In this document: piece after piece, positions 1-11,721 of the stretch
How the letters are laid out: each line of letters begins with the position of its first letter
How positions within the stretch are numbered: the stretch's first letter is position 1
Origin: Eucalyptus grandis
Taxonomy: Eukaryota; Streptophyta; Magnoliopsida; Myrtales; Myrtaceae
Length of the DNA stretch: 64,000 nucleotides
Direction: 5' to 3'
Assembly: GCF_016545825.1 (NCBI RefSeq)
Contig: NC_052618.1
Location: 49,181,127-49,245,126, forward strand
Program-made: the position numbers and the translations under genes
Notes under the pieces: model-generated
What the model was told of the DNA's origin: nothing
The model's database searches: none
Seen by the model: the letters and a program-made list of their open reading frames with translations, nothing else

Positions 1-118
1 ACATAACTGGAAAAGAAACTTACTTGTACTCTACAACGAAGCCATGCTTCCCCAAGAACAGCTTAAATAAATTTGCCCCATGTTAACAACATCAGGTCAA
101 ATTATCTTCAATTAGGTA

Positions 119-3100
119 TCATTTCCTGCTTCGACAACTCATATATTTAATCTTTCTCACGGCAGTCACCAATTCCTCTCGCCAATTGTTAGCATTTCTG
201 TCCCAAGATGAAAACCCCCTTGTTTTTAAATCAACCAAAAGTGTTTCAGCATTAACTGCACTACCCTTGGTAGAAATGGCATTTATTAGACTAGTGTATG
301 TCGTACAGTTTGGTAGGAGACCCTGATTTTTCATCTCCTCATATAACTCGACTGCAGAAATCACATCACCACCAGCACAGAGGCCTTTAATAAGAACATT
401 GTAGGTGACAACATCCAGCTTTATGCCAGAGTGTTCCATGATACTCCTTAACTTCAAGGCCCCTTCAATATCGAAATTTTCACATGACATATGCATCAGA
501 GTAGTGAAGGTAGCAGGAGTAGGGATGAGACGCATCCCAATCATGTGATGAAGGACTAGCTTTGCTTCCTCAAACTTCCCACAGCGCGCAAGTCCTCTAA
601 CTATTGCACTTTCGGCAACATCAGGAGTAACAACACCAAGTTCCTTCATCTCATCCTTTAACTTGAATGCTGCTCGTACATTCCCTGCTTTACACATGCC
701 ACTAACTAGACGTATATATTGCTTGTAAGAAGGAAAATACCCCTTTTCAGCATTTCATGCATCATAGTGCAGGAAGCATTAAAATCTGACTTCTTGTGCA
801 GACCATTGACAATGGATCGGTACGTATCAAGGTCATCATACCCAAGAATAATCATCACATCAAACATATCAAGTGCCAATCCCATCTGACCACGTTCACA
901 GCACTTGCTTATAAGCATATTGAACGTAAGTCGATCAGGTATGATGCCCTCGACTATCATCTTTTTCAAAACTTTAATTCCAATTTCCAGAAGACCTGAC
1001 TTGCAAAGACCAAGAATCAGAGAATGCCATGTCCATTTGTCAGGCTTAAAACCTTTATTGGTGATTAATTTGTGTATTCTAAGGCACATCCCCAGTTCCC
1101 TTTTCTTTGAGTACCCATGCAAGAGAATATTGTAAGTGGCCAAATTTGGAGATAGATTGTTTCTCCTCATCATTGAAACACAATCAATTGCCTCCCCCAT
1201 TTTTCCCATCCTTGAATATCCATCTAACATTACATTGAAAACAATTGTGTCAAGGTGGAAACCACTTTTTAACATCTCTTCATAGTAATAGGAAGCCATT
1301 TTTCCTTGCCCTTCCTTGAAAAGAGCATCAATCAGGCACGTATACAAAACCATGTATGGGAGAGAAATTCCCAATCTAACAGCTGACTGAAGTAGAATAA
1401 TGGCAGCAACTATCCTGCCCTTCCTGCAAAAACCAGCAATAAGACTTGAATATGTGTGATCGTCAGGCAGCACACCATTCTTCACCATTCCATGATAAAG
1501 AGCCAATGCTTCCTGAAGATTTCCACCTTCACACAACTCTTGTATCAATGAGTTGTAGACTAGAGTATCTGCAGAAGATGGTATAAGTCCAACTTTAATA
1601 AGAAGTTTCTTCGCTTCTTCCGCATGTCCTGCTTTGCACAGTCCTTTGAGGAGACTTGCATAAGTAAAAGGGCTCGGAGGATATCCTGATTTGATCATTT
1701 CATCACAAAATGAAAACGCTTTCATCCAATGACCCTTTGTTGCATGTCCATTGATCAGACAATCGAAAGACACAGAATCAGGATCTAGACCGATGTGTCG
1801 CATATGCTGCATGAAGCACTCTGCCTCTTCCATTTTTCCACTTCTGCAAAGAGAAGCAATTAGGGTAGCACATGTTAAATGGTCTGCTTCGTAGCCACAA
1901 CAGTTCATTACTGCATACAGTCTCAATCCCTCGATGACATTTCCTTGTTTGCAAAAGTAGTGTATAAGTGTTTGAAAAATGACACTATTTGGTAGAATCT
2001 TTGATCTATACATCTTAGAGATGATCTCCTTTGCAATCTTTATTTTCCCAACCCGGCATAATCCACTCACGAGCGCTGAATACGTAAGTAAATCAGGGAT
2101 TAAACCATCTCTTAGCATCTCCTCAAACAATTCAATAGCTTCAGCAAGCAATCCTTTCCTGCAAAATCCATCAATCAACATAGTATATGGAATCTGATCA
2201 ACAATAATACCATTCCTTCTCATCTGACCAAGACAACTCTTTGCCATACTGAATTGTGTGTGCTTGGATAAACCATTCAAAAGAGCCCCATAACAAGTTT
2301 CATTAGGTGTCAACCCTTCTTTTTCCATCTTCATCAGAACATTCATTGCTTCTTGAAATTTTTCTTCTTGGCAAAGCCCATCAATCAAAGCAGTGTAAGT
2401 AATACAATTAGGAGAAAGATTAGAACTGGACATTTCATCCAGAATACGAGTAGCAATTGCGGTCTTCCCCTCCCTGACAAACCCATGGATAAGAGTATTG
2501 TAAGTGACAGCATTAGGGTCTATCAACATCTTCCTCATCTTTTTCAATAGTAAATAGCCCTTTGAACTCATATTTTTCCTACACAAACCATCGATAAGTA
2601 TGTTAAATGTGAAGACATCTGCTTTAATACCCTTGCCATCCATATATTCAATAAGCTGAAGAGCCATTCTATGCATTCCCTTTTTGCAATACCAATTGAG
2701 GAGAGTGTTGTAAGTAACAATGGTAGGGTGACAACCACTTTCTTCCATCTTTCTCAATAGCAAACCGGCTTTCTTTAGCTTGCCCTCTGCACACAGCTCA
2801 TTGATCAAGATATTGAAAGTTGCAACATCAGGACGAATTCCATTCTCAAGCATATCACTGAAGAATGACCATACTGAACCAGCTGCTTGGTCCTTTGCCA
2901 TTGCAGCCAAGACCTTATTGCAAGTACCAACTGAAGGCTTAAATCCCCTACAAATAATCAAATAGAAGATCTGCAGAGCATCTCCAATCTTTCCCTCTCC
3001 AAGATAAACCCTCATGAGAATGTCAAAAACTGAAGGATTAGAGTTACAAAGAGGATACGTGTCCATTAAGGTAATAAATACCGAGCGTGGACCCTGACCC

Positions 3101-3609
3101 ATCTGCATTAACTGTCTCAAAATCGATTTTGCAGAGTCATGCATCCTAGCTCTGACAAGTATATGAGCCGTTACAGACAAAATATGAGTGAGGTGGCCAA
3201 ACTTGAGGCCAGGTTGTTTCATGACCCAGTTGAGGAACCTCAGAGCCAGCCTCCCATGAACCGGTCTCAGCGCAGCCACCCTATATCCCATGTAGTTCAA
3301 CGATTCCCAGCGGTCTATAGTTAGAAAAGTGTATATACTCCCCTCCATATCTCTCCCTGATATTTCAATTTCCAGTGAGAAAACAATTAGTCACAAACCC
3401 CGAGTCCATGCACAAAATGACAGCAGACCAGTGAACTCACCGAAAGCCGATATTTTGCTCAGGTCCCTGTTCTTGCCATTGTGAGCCCATCTCCTTGGTA
3501 TACATCCAGAGACCTCCGGGAAAGGACGTGCTCTGAACGTCGCTCCATTAGCGAGTGACCCGGAGAACCTTTTGGCAGTTGAACAGCGCAGGCTCAGAGG
3601 CGGTAGCAT
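119..3609 (-). CDS. P-class PPR protein (At5g55840-like), one frameshift
   Basis: Pentatricopeptide repeat protein, a family that binds organellar RNA in mitochondria or chloroplasts and affects its processing or stability. Coding exons are 3441-3609 and 119-3356, split by an 84-nt intron (3357-3440) whose GTGAGT donor and CAG acceptor join in frame as SAF-GRD-MEG. Exon 1 gives 56 Arg/Ser-rich, acid-poor residues typical of an organelle transit peptide. The rest is made of more than twenty 35-residue repeats with the recurrent pattern TYNTLIxGxCRxGK and ends without E or DYW domains, so RNA editing is unlikely. The reading frame breaks near 732-733: downstream of KRGIF the frame runs into a stop, while the other frame continues as PSYKQYIRLVSG and MCKAGNV. 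One missing G (plus strand AAGG for AAGGG) explains this. Corrected length is about 1135 residues, close to the roughly 1136 I remember for At5g55840. It is either a recent lesion or an assembly error; I favour the latter. Confidence 0.93.
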
Positions 3610-4326
3610 CGGTAAGCTAGAACCGGAGCACGAGCACTACCATCTTCGGACAAGGTTCTATATTGACGCCAGCAACGGACTAGCACGGCTATCCTGCAAT
3701 ACACAAAAACGACCGCTTAGCGCGAAACCCAAAAGGGAAAAGCACCCGGAAGGCTCATTGAGGCATTTCGTCAAACACGCGGTGGGAATTCCAGACCTGC
3801 GGGAGGCACCAACTACAACACAGGAGAGAGAGAGAGAGGGAGAGAGCTAGCTCACTCTGTTCCAGGATGCAGCATAGGAGGTGAAAGCTTTGTTCTTGCT
3901 CTGTTTCGTTAGGATTGATGTTGAATCGATTTTTGGTTTGGTCCAGGCATCAGCACAGATCGACTCGTTTTGAGTTCACAAGATGATGGTAGATAATTTG
4001 TGCTCCTACACAAGATACGACCATTTGTAAAGATTGCATCTTTATAATTTCCGCAATAAGTATTTTCGATGGGTAAAATGGATGAAACATTCTAAACTAT
4101 TTCAAAATTATAAATGGACATTAAAATGGAAATTGAGCTTCAGATGAAATTACTTGGCCCTTATATTAAATTTCAAATTGAGTCATAAATTAGAAGGTGG
4201 CTGAATTGTTTAGTTCAATAGATGAAGATTATTTAAGTATTCCTAAGTTTTGTCAATTTGGTATTTTAAGAGCACAAGAATTCCGGTGAGAATGGGTGGT
4301 ACTTGGACCCGTCAACCAATGTCCGG
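3610..4326. other. Intergenic, upstream of PPR gene
   Basis: Upstream flank of the PPR gene, probably holding its promoter and 5' leader. A short purine run of GA repeats lies at about 3822-3845. The rest is AT-rich and no coding exon is supported in either strand. Confidence 0.5.
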
Positions 4327-5320
4327 TAGGGGTGAGCAACGGTCTAGGGTCAACTTTGGACCGATTTTGGACCGGCCCAATTCTGTTGATCCCGATCCGG
4401 TTCCCAAAGAGATTGAGTCGGTTCTTGGTCTTGGAATTCTGACCAAGACTCTGTGCGGATCGATCCAACCCGAAGCAACCCTAACTATATATTTATATTT
4501 ATTTATATATATATATAATTTTTTTATATAGAGAAATCTTAAAATAAACGGCGTCAATAATATTAAACAGTTCTTTAGTGAGGAGTTCAAGTAATTTTAC
4601 ATTATTATTTAAGAACTTAGGTTTTTAATGTTTTTTATAGAGTCAATAGTCATAATTTTCGAATGAGAAAAATATTTTTGTTAGGAGTCCTCACGACGTC
4701 CAAAAAGGCACATTATGGCATCATTCTCTAATATTCGTTTTCTTCTGTCTTATTTGTTCTCTTAATTTTCGATTTTCAAAAATGGAAAGAAACAATTTTT
4801 CCACTTCGCCACTCTACACTCGCCTTGCTTATTTTAGGTCACCCGTGTCGCTTGCCGCTCGATACTCGCTTGGCTTGTTGCTCCTCGCTCGACATTCGAT
4901 GCTCATTATATTCAATGCTCACCCCACTTGACCCTCATCACTTGCCTTTTTTAGATAACCTTACTCATCATCGAACTCATTAAGTCGGTACGATCTCCGG
5001 TTACCATTTTAAGAAGTACAAATAATGAAATAAAAAATTATTAGTTGGTCCTAGGTTGACCTTGAAACTAGATCGAACCCATTGGGTTAATCTGATCATC
5101 AACAACTTTTTTAAAAAGTACAAAAAATGAAATAAAAAATTATTGATTGATTTTCGGTTGATCATGGAACCGGACTGAACCCATTGGGTCGGTTCAATCC
5201 TTAGTCTCAAGCTCAATAAGATTGGTTCTCGGTCCAAAAAATTAAGAATCGACATTTTGTAGGTTAGTCCTATGGTTAAGGGGTGGACCGGTCCCAATGT
5301 GAACCATGCACTCACCCCTA
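4327..5320. mobile_element. Non-autonomous hAT-like DNA transposon
   Basis: A 994-bp block begins with TAGGGGTGAGCAACGG and ends with the reverse complement of TAGGGGTGAGTGCATGG, so the ends form an imperfect terminal inverted repeat. This resembles the CAGGGGTG-type ends of plant hAT elements. It is flanked by ATGTCCGG (4319-4326) on the left and ATGTCTAG (5321-5328) on the right, a degenerate 8-bp duplication as expected for hAT. The subterminal DNA is rich in GGACCG, GGTTCGG and GGTTGACC-like motifs. There is no transposase reading frame, so the element would depend on a partner in trans. Age is suggested by the diverged ends and target site. Confidence 0.7.
5015..5218. repeat. 102-bp direct tandem repeat inside the hAT-like element
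   Basis: Two diverged copies (about 5015-5116 and 5117-5218) share AGTACA, then AATGAAATAAAAAATTATT, a GGTTGAYC motif and GAACCCATTGGG at a constant 102-bp spacing. It is an internal duplication of the transposon. Confidence 0.7.
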
Positions 5321-5993
5321 ATGTCTAGTGCAACATTCCTCAATCCATTCGAACTTAAGAACCTCGTTTAGTTGTTTAATTCGGGCTCAACTTGAAATCC
5401 AATAAAAACTCTGTAAATATATTCATCCCCTCATTCTCGATTTTGTGACTATATTTCATGCTCACATCTTATCTTTATTCTTCTTTTTTTTTGAAAGAGA
5501 GTGATCAATAATAGTCAATTTTGCCATGTATCAAATATAACGTACTACATTCTTGTTGCCATTGTAAATATATATAGTCTCGTTAGTAATTTGTGACTAT
5601 AATTTATGCTCAAATCTTATCCTTTATTTTTTTTATTTTTTTTCCTTTCTTTTTCCTTAAAAAGGAGTACTACCATCGTATCTTAGATATAACGTACAAT
5701 ATTATCACATGCCATTATTATTAAGTTTGACGAAATCATAACATGTTGTACGATTGATTTCCAACATCATTGCAAATCATGATAATCAATCGATACTATA
5801 ATGTACCTTAGAATTTCCAAAAGACCAATATGAGGAGAGATTTTACGAAGTCTCAAAAAACCAAAAACAGAGGGGAGACAAATGAAAATAAAATGGACTA
5901 TGTTGCAAAATTCCTGTACTTAGCCAAAATGGAGAAGAGAGGTGTTTTTGAGTTTTAGAACATAAGCAGAGGGGAGAGGAGAGCTCAGATATC

Positions 5994-6025
<32 letters not shown>

Positions 6026-6513
6026 CTGGAGCTCCGTCGCTTAAACCTCGTACCTCGAATCGCACTGTCCGGACCGCATTCCGTACGCATCTCTCCTCCC
6101 TCCTCTTCCCTTCCCTTCCCTTCCCTTCTTCCGATTGTCTGTGGCTTCTCGGCCGTCCGGAGCTCGCCGCGAGTGGAGGTTAGGGTTTGCGTCGCTTCCC
6201 GTCGGCGAAAAATCCTCTCTTTCGAATTCGCCCGATTGACGCCATTTTCGTTGCTTGCCGTCGTTGTCTGAAATCGGGCCGAGGCCAATTCTAGATGGGC
6301 TCGTTCTGTTTCTCGAGCGCGGCTCCGAATTGCGCGTTGGGACGAGTGAATTTCAGCTGCTTCTGGGTGAATGCCGGAGGAGGGGGTTCCGCATGTTGAT
6401 TTAGGTGGGATTTATCCGATCTGTTTGATTGAGCGCGGTTGTTCTCTCGGTATTTTTTGTCAGGTCTGGGGTCTCGCGCTGTTCAATCTGCTTGGGAGAG
6501 AGTCCGGGGCGCG
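5321..6513 (+). promoter_or_regulatory. Promoter region and 5' leader of the TAF15b-like gene
   Basis: The first 600 bases are AT-rich with no exon. A perfect (AG)15 microsatellite occupies 5995-6024 and a CCCTT run lies near 6105-6127, followed by GC-richer leader sequence. TTTTTTGTCAG at about 6453-6463 looks like a splice acceptor, so an untranslated first exon near 6030-6330 followed by a leader intron is plausible. The transcription start cannot be fixed from the sequence. Confidence 0.45.
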
Positions 6514-9500
6514 ATGACGGGTACCTATCTAGGGAAGGGCGCTCCTTCGAACGGGACTGTCTATGTGTGTAATTTGCCGGAGGGAACCGATGAGAACATG
6601 CTGGCTGAACACTTTGGAACTATTGGGTTGCTTAAGGTATGGATGGAGGCTTATGGGCTACTTTATCGTCTGAATGTGAATTCAAGTTGTCTTTCGTTCG
6701 GTGGCTAGAATTTACTGTAAATTTTAGGGTTTGTACCCGTAGTATAATTAATGGAAAAGATAGCTCTTTTATGTTTTGTTTTATCTCCGATGTTCATTTT
6801 CCTGTTTGCCTTTGTGCCCCATGCTTCGTAGAAAGACAAGTGTACGGGTCGTCCAAAGATTTGGCTCTACAGGACAAAGAGACGAATGAACCTAAGGGAG
6901 ATGCTACTGTTACATATGAGGATCCTCATGCCGCATCCGCTGCTGTTGAGTGGTTCAACAACAAGGACTTCCATGGAAGTATCATCGAAGTTCAAATGGC
7001 AGATACTAAAAGCAAAGATGGCAATGATGCTGGTAATTTTGTTGACACGGAGGACATCGCCAAGGATGCAAATGATGATGTGGGAGCGGGTAGAGGTCGG
7101 GGAGATGTTCCTGGGAAGGCATGGAAACAAGAGGGAGATTGGTTGTGCCCGAATACAAGGTCTGTGATGTGACATTGGTGAGCAACCCTTGCTTTTTGAA
7201 CCGTTTTGCTGTTTCTTTTATGGGTATGATCAGGTTGGAATGGAAAAGCTCCTAATATTTCGTTCTGCTAGCAGCTGTTCCAATGTAAATTTTGCATTTC
7301 GTGGTGTCTGCAACCGATGTGGAAGTGCACGGCCTGCTGGTGCCTCAGGTGGTGCTTCACGGGGTGCAGGTCGTGGAAAAGGGCGCGGTGGCAATGATTC
7401 CCCGGGCACTGGTCGTCCAGTTGGTGCTCCCACTGGACTTTTTGGTCCAAATGATTGGTCCTGTCCAATGTAAGATCACATCATATGCGTAAGTTTCCAC
7501 TTAATTTCAGTTCTTATATTTAGTGAGCTTTTTTATATCTGCCATAGGACATAAGCTTTGTCTTGCAGCTTAGTCCTATGCTTGAACTCTTTTCTCATAC
7601 TAACCAGAAAAGTTTCACTGAGTGACAGACTAGGTGGAAAGAGAGAATGAATCCGGTGGTTAGTAGTACTTTTGGGTTGATAGGGAGGAAGCTGGAAAAG
7701 TTATTGGGTTTGCCCTGCCATATTAGTATAGCTTGGTCGCTTTGAGCTTTTTAAAGTTAACTATTGGCAGGATTTCTAATGGCAATCAATCACGTGTAAC
7801 ATTGGAGTATAACATGGCTTTTACTGGAACTGGATGTCTGTGATCAGTTGTGGATATGATAGTTGAAATTTTCCTTTTTCCAAATAATTTCATGCTAAAA
7901 TAAACATAGATAATATTTCTCTTTATTTCATTTGCAAATAATTGAAATAGTATGTGGTGAAGCTGACAGCCAGCCTCTTCATCCGTTCATTTGTCTCATT
8001 ATGCCTTTGCCGAAATGTGCTCTTAGAGTCCTACAGTAATACGTGGAACAATTTAAATTGGTACATACTGATTTTTGTTTTCAGATCTAATGAGCTGATA
8101 TAGTAGGTGCTGCATTTTATTTCAAATCTGGTATATTAAAATAACTTTTTTAATACACTATGCAGTGGCATGTGCCTCACTATATTTCTCCTTCTTTCTT
8201 TTTCCAGGTGTGGCAATATAAACTGGGCAAAGCGTACAAAATGCAACATTTGTAACACCAATAAACCTGGTCATAATGAGGGCGGTGTAAGGTACCTGAG
8301 AGTGATCTTTTGGATTTGTGAAACTATCTATAATTCTACTTATAGATTAGGTATTTGAAGCCAAAGCATTCATATAAGGGCTATAATATTTCCTGAGTGA
8401 TCCTTTGTGCATTCTAGAGAGCTGCTTGTGCAATGATAGATGCCCTTTTGTTTAAATAAATGTTTAAGAGCTTTTAGGAACAAGGAGTTTTCTTGTGCTG
8501 CCATTTGGTTGAATGTGTACACGTATATTGGAGTGCTTACCATGTGTATACATTACATGAACTGGGACTAATTAGCATGATGATTAACTGTCGCAGAATA
8601 TGAGAGAGCACAACAGAGAGAATGTGTTAAATTTTCTGTCCCAATCATATGTTTTGGAAAAGAAATGTCAAAATTTTCGTCTTTTTAACAAAATTCTTGG
8701 AAGATTAATTATCCGGATGGCTTTTGATAGGAAAAAAAGAAACTGCACTTCCAATATTAGACCTATGAACACCATTGGATAGATAGACCATTCTTTTAAT
8801 CTTGGCTTTTGTTGTCAAGTCTCCCTTTCTCCCTCCCTCTCTGGGTGATGAAAGTGCATCAAAGCACTTGTAGAATTTGAAACTTGGAAAATCATTCTTG
8901 TGGTTTCTAATAGTATTGCTTTCACATTGCCGTTGTTTTTTGGTATTTATATATAGAGGTGGACGTGGGGGAGGTTACAAGGAACTTGATGAAGAGGAAC
9001 TCGAGGAAACAAAGCGAAGGCGGAAGGAGGCTGAAGAGGTGATACTCATTTCAAGTCTCTTTAGTAGAAATTGCCTTGAACAGTGCTGAAAAAGGACTCT
9101 GTTTAAATTAATATCAGGATGATGGTGAGATGTATGATGAGTTTGGCAATCTCAAGAAGAAGTTTCGTGCTAAAACACAACAAGCTGAAGCTGCACGAGG
9201 GATTCCCGGTGCTGGGCGTGCGGGATGGGAGGTCGAAGAGCTAGGTGATTCTTCACTTGAATGGTCCTTAACTTTAGGAATGCCTGATGTGCATCTGTTC
9301 TGCTGATTTCTTTAAAAGAATACCTTATATGCATGTTGCAGGTAGATCAAGACTCCCTGTAACCAAATGAACTACCCTTCTTTTCTTTTAATTGTTCGCT
9401 GGTCATATTCGTTCTTTCTTGTAACTGATTTATATGTTCCCCATCATGGTTCCAGTTTCTTCTTGTCCTTCCCTTTAACACTTTCCTTTGTTTGTTCGGC

Positions 9501-9931
9501 CTTCATATTTAAATTGAATCTTTTGCAGGGGAGCTTTAGCAGCCTATTGTCTTTTGTAATCACCACATAGCTCCCTGAAATGTTGAGATGCTAGGTTAAT
9601 TGATGAGGATCAAATCATTAAACATGAAGTCCCCTGTTTATTTGTAATTTGGGCATATTCTCTCTTTTCTTCTTTAAAGTTAAATGTGAAATGTTATGTT
9701 GCAGGTGTGGCTGATAGAGATAGACGAGAAAGGAGCAGAGATAGAGGAAGGGAATGGGATGATCGGGACAGTGGCAAGAACAGAGAACGTGATCATCATA
9801 GGGACAGACCGCGTAGCCGTAGCAGAGACAGGGATCGAGGAAGAGATAGAGACTATGATCCCTACGATAGAGAGAGAGAATATGGGCGGGACAGGGATCG
9901 CGACAGGGATCGAGGCAGATACCGCTACTGA
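6514..9931 (+). CDS. TAF15B: TAF15b-like RRM and RanBP2 zinc-finger protein, one frameshift
   Basis: Nuclear RNA-binding protein of the FUS/EWS/TAF15 group, annotated in plants as TFIID subunit 15b and linked to transcription. Coding exons: 6514-6636, 6832-7159, 7275-7469, 8208-8291, 8957-9038, 9118-9244, 9705-9931; all junctions are GT-AG and join in phase, giving about 388 residues. The RRM spans exons 1-2 (RNP2 VYVCNL, RNP1-like KGDATVTY). Two RanBP2-type fingers follow, each split by an intron: DWLCPNTSCSN...CNRC and DWSCPMCGNINWAK...CNIC. Between and after them are Gly/Arg-rich stretches, a conserved acidic/basic block (KELDEEELEETKRRR) and a C-terminal RD/RS-like tail. Exon 2 is one base short: PKIWLYR is in one frame and DKETNEPKGD in the next, repaired by one extra G at about 6871-6873 (AGGAC for AGGGAC). 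The ATG at 6514 fits the family start. Confidence 0.92.
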
Positions 9932-11461
9932 GTGCAGAAGTGACAGTTTCCCGGCATTTTTTTATGCTAGAGCATTAGTTGCTTGACTGAGTCTCATTTC
10001 AAACTCCAGAACCTAAATTTAGCTGGATCGCCGTTTTTGCCTTTCCTCTTTAATTTAATTTCCAAAGGGTCATTTTATAGGAAGATGCGACTTTTAACTC
10101 CACCACTAGGGAGGAATTCTGTTCGCAAACTATTCTACAATTCGTTCTTCTCCAATTCAGGTATTCACTTGTTCGGTTATGTCATGAAACTTAGGTCGCT
10201 TGGTTTTGGACGGCAAACTGCCTTCTTTATCTCAAATTCTTTGCAAAGTCCTTGAGCATAGCATGTTTGCCGTTGCTGTCGATCCCTCAATCTTCATTCA
10301 TCTTGCGATGCACAACTTCGCGATCGGCGCTTTGTTGCCTTGGTGCTTTGATGTTTGCGAATCACGTATCCGATCACCTGACCCAACAAAGAAACTCGGG
10401 CTTCATGTTTTGGCAACTTATGCAGGGGAGAGTAAATGGAAGGAAATTGCAATTTCTCTCATTTGTTTGGATTTGCAATAAATATTCATAGAACGGAAAT
10501 GAAAATGAAGTAAAATAAGTTTAGCATGATCTGCACTTTGTGGGTTAAACCACTTGTTGCCGCACTTTTTGGAAAAGAAATGACTAACTATATATATACC
10601 GATATTGACTTTACATTGCGAAAAGGTTTCTATTATGCACAAATGTTGAATTTTTGGCTTTGCCCCCCAAAGAGTATATTGTTTGGAAACTAATTTTTGT
10701 GTATGTTTTGCAAAGCTATTTCAAAGTAAAAAGAAAATTGAAAAAAGAAAAGGGAGGAGGAGATGCAGCTGGTGATCGTGGGGGTGCAGCTAGTGTGGTT
10801 GGGAGGCAGTGGCGGGGAGCAGCGACCAGCGCCGACCTTTCCAACTCTCGAGGCAGGGAAGAAGAACCGAACGGGAAGAAGATAGCGGGAAGAAGAATGA
10901 ACAGTGACTCTCGGGCATTTTGGAAATGCCAAAGCTGAAAGCAGCCCTACCCCAGCACGCCAGCTGCGTACCATTAACAGTACCATTAACAGTAGAAAAA
11001 AGTATGGATCTTTCTCGTGGCCCGACTCGAGTGGCGCATGCATTTAGCGACAAGGAACCAACTGGAATCCAGAGCAGAAAAAATTCACTTTGAAAATTGC
11101 ACAATTGCTTATTCATACACAGATGAAGAAGATTTGTCGGGTCATACAACTTTAGAACTACAATGCCTACTCTGTCCCCCAAAGCTCGTTTCCATAATTC
11201 GATGATATGTGATGCTAAAGAAAGAACAATATAAAGCTCTCGTTCTTGACTCGCTAATCTATTTTTAACCCAAATAGCCTACTAATAAACACTAGGGGTC
11301 AAAACACCTAAAAGCGGGGTGTTGACTAATCCCAGTAATAGTTAGATTATAAGCTATAAGCTAAGGGGAGAGGGAACCCCAATGTGTACAAAAATTAGGA
11401 GGTTCACTCTACAATGTCAATGGAAAATGTCGTTAAAGCACAGTTGATCTCTCACCGTAAG
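9932..11461. other. Intergenic between convergent genes
   Basis: Contains the 3' end of the TAF15b-like transcript and, on the right, the 3' flank of PRP40C. I see no supported coding exon. Minor features are a GC-rich purine block near 10760-10880, a short palindrome GGCATTT...AAATGCC near 10918-10934 and a 13-bp tandem repeat GTACCATTAACA near 10968-10993. Confidence 0.5.
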
Positions 11462-11721
11462 GAAGCTATCTCCAATCATGAGCTCTCCTCGATCCATTTG
11501 GTAACCCGCCAGAATTAGCAGCACTCTGACCTTCTGCGTCCATGTTTTTCTCCTCGTCATTCCACGACTTCTGCTTTCAATGCAGAAAAGAGAAGCTATC
11601 TCTGATCATGAGCTCTCCTCGATCCAGTTGGTATCCTGCCAGCATTAGCAGCACTTCGACCTTTGGTGTCCACGTTTTTCTCTTCTCTGTCATCATCACC
11701 TGACTTCTGCTTTCGCTGCAG
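11462..11721 (-). repeat. 130-bp tandem duplication of the PRP40C 3' coding end
   Basis: The DNA at about 11592-11721, which encodes the last residues of PRP40C and its stop, is repeated with a 130-bp offset at about 11462-11591. Shared anchors are GAAGCTATCTC, CATGAGCTCTCCTCGATCCA and ATTAGCAGCACT. Read on the minus strand, the outer copy still gives an open stretch of 36 residues that matches the real C-terminus (EEKNMDAEGQSAANSG against [16 protein letters not shown]) and ends in its own TAG. It lies behind the functional stop and a TGA, so it is 3' UTR now. Confidence 0.85.

Noticed and set aside
796..3324. Several plus-strand open frames of 60-76 codons
   Set aside because: They lie antisense to the PPR repeats and show no domain; they follow from the codon bias of the real gene.
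9696..9986. Alternative frame over the last TAF15b exon
   Set aside because: The RD/RS-repeat frame is in phase with the upstream exons; the other is a by-product of the same repeat.
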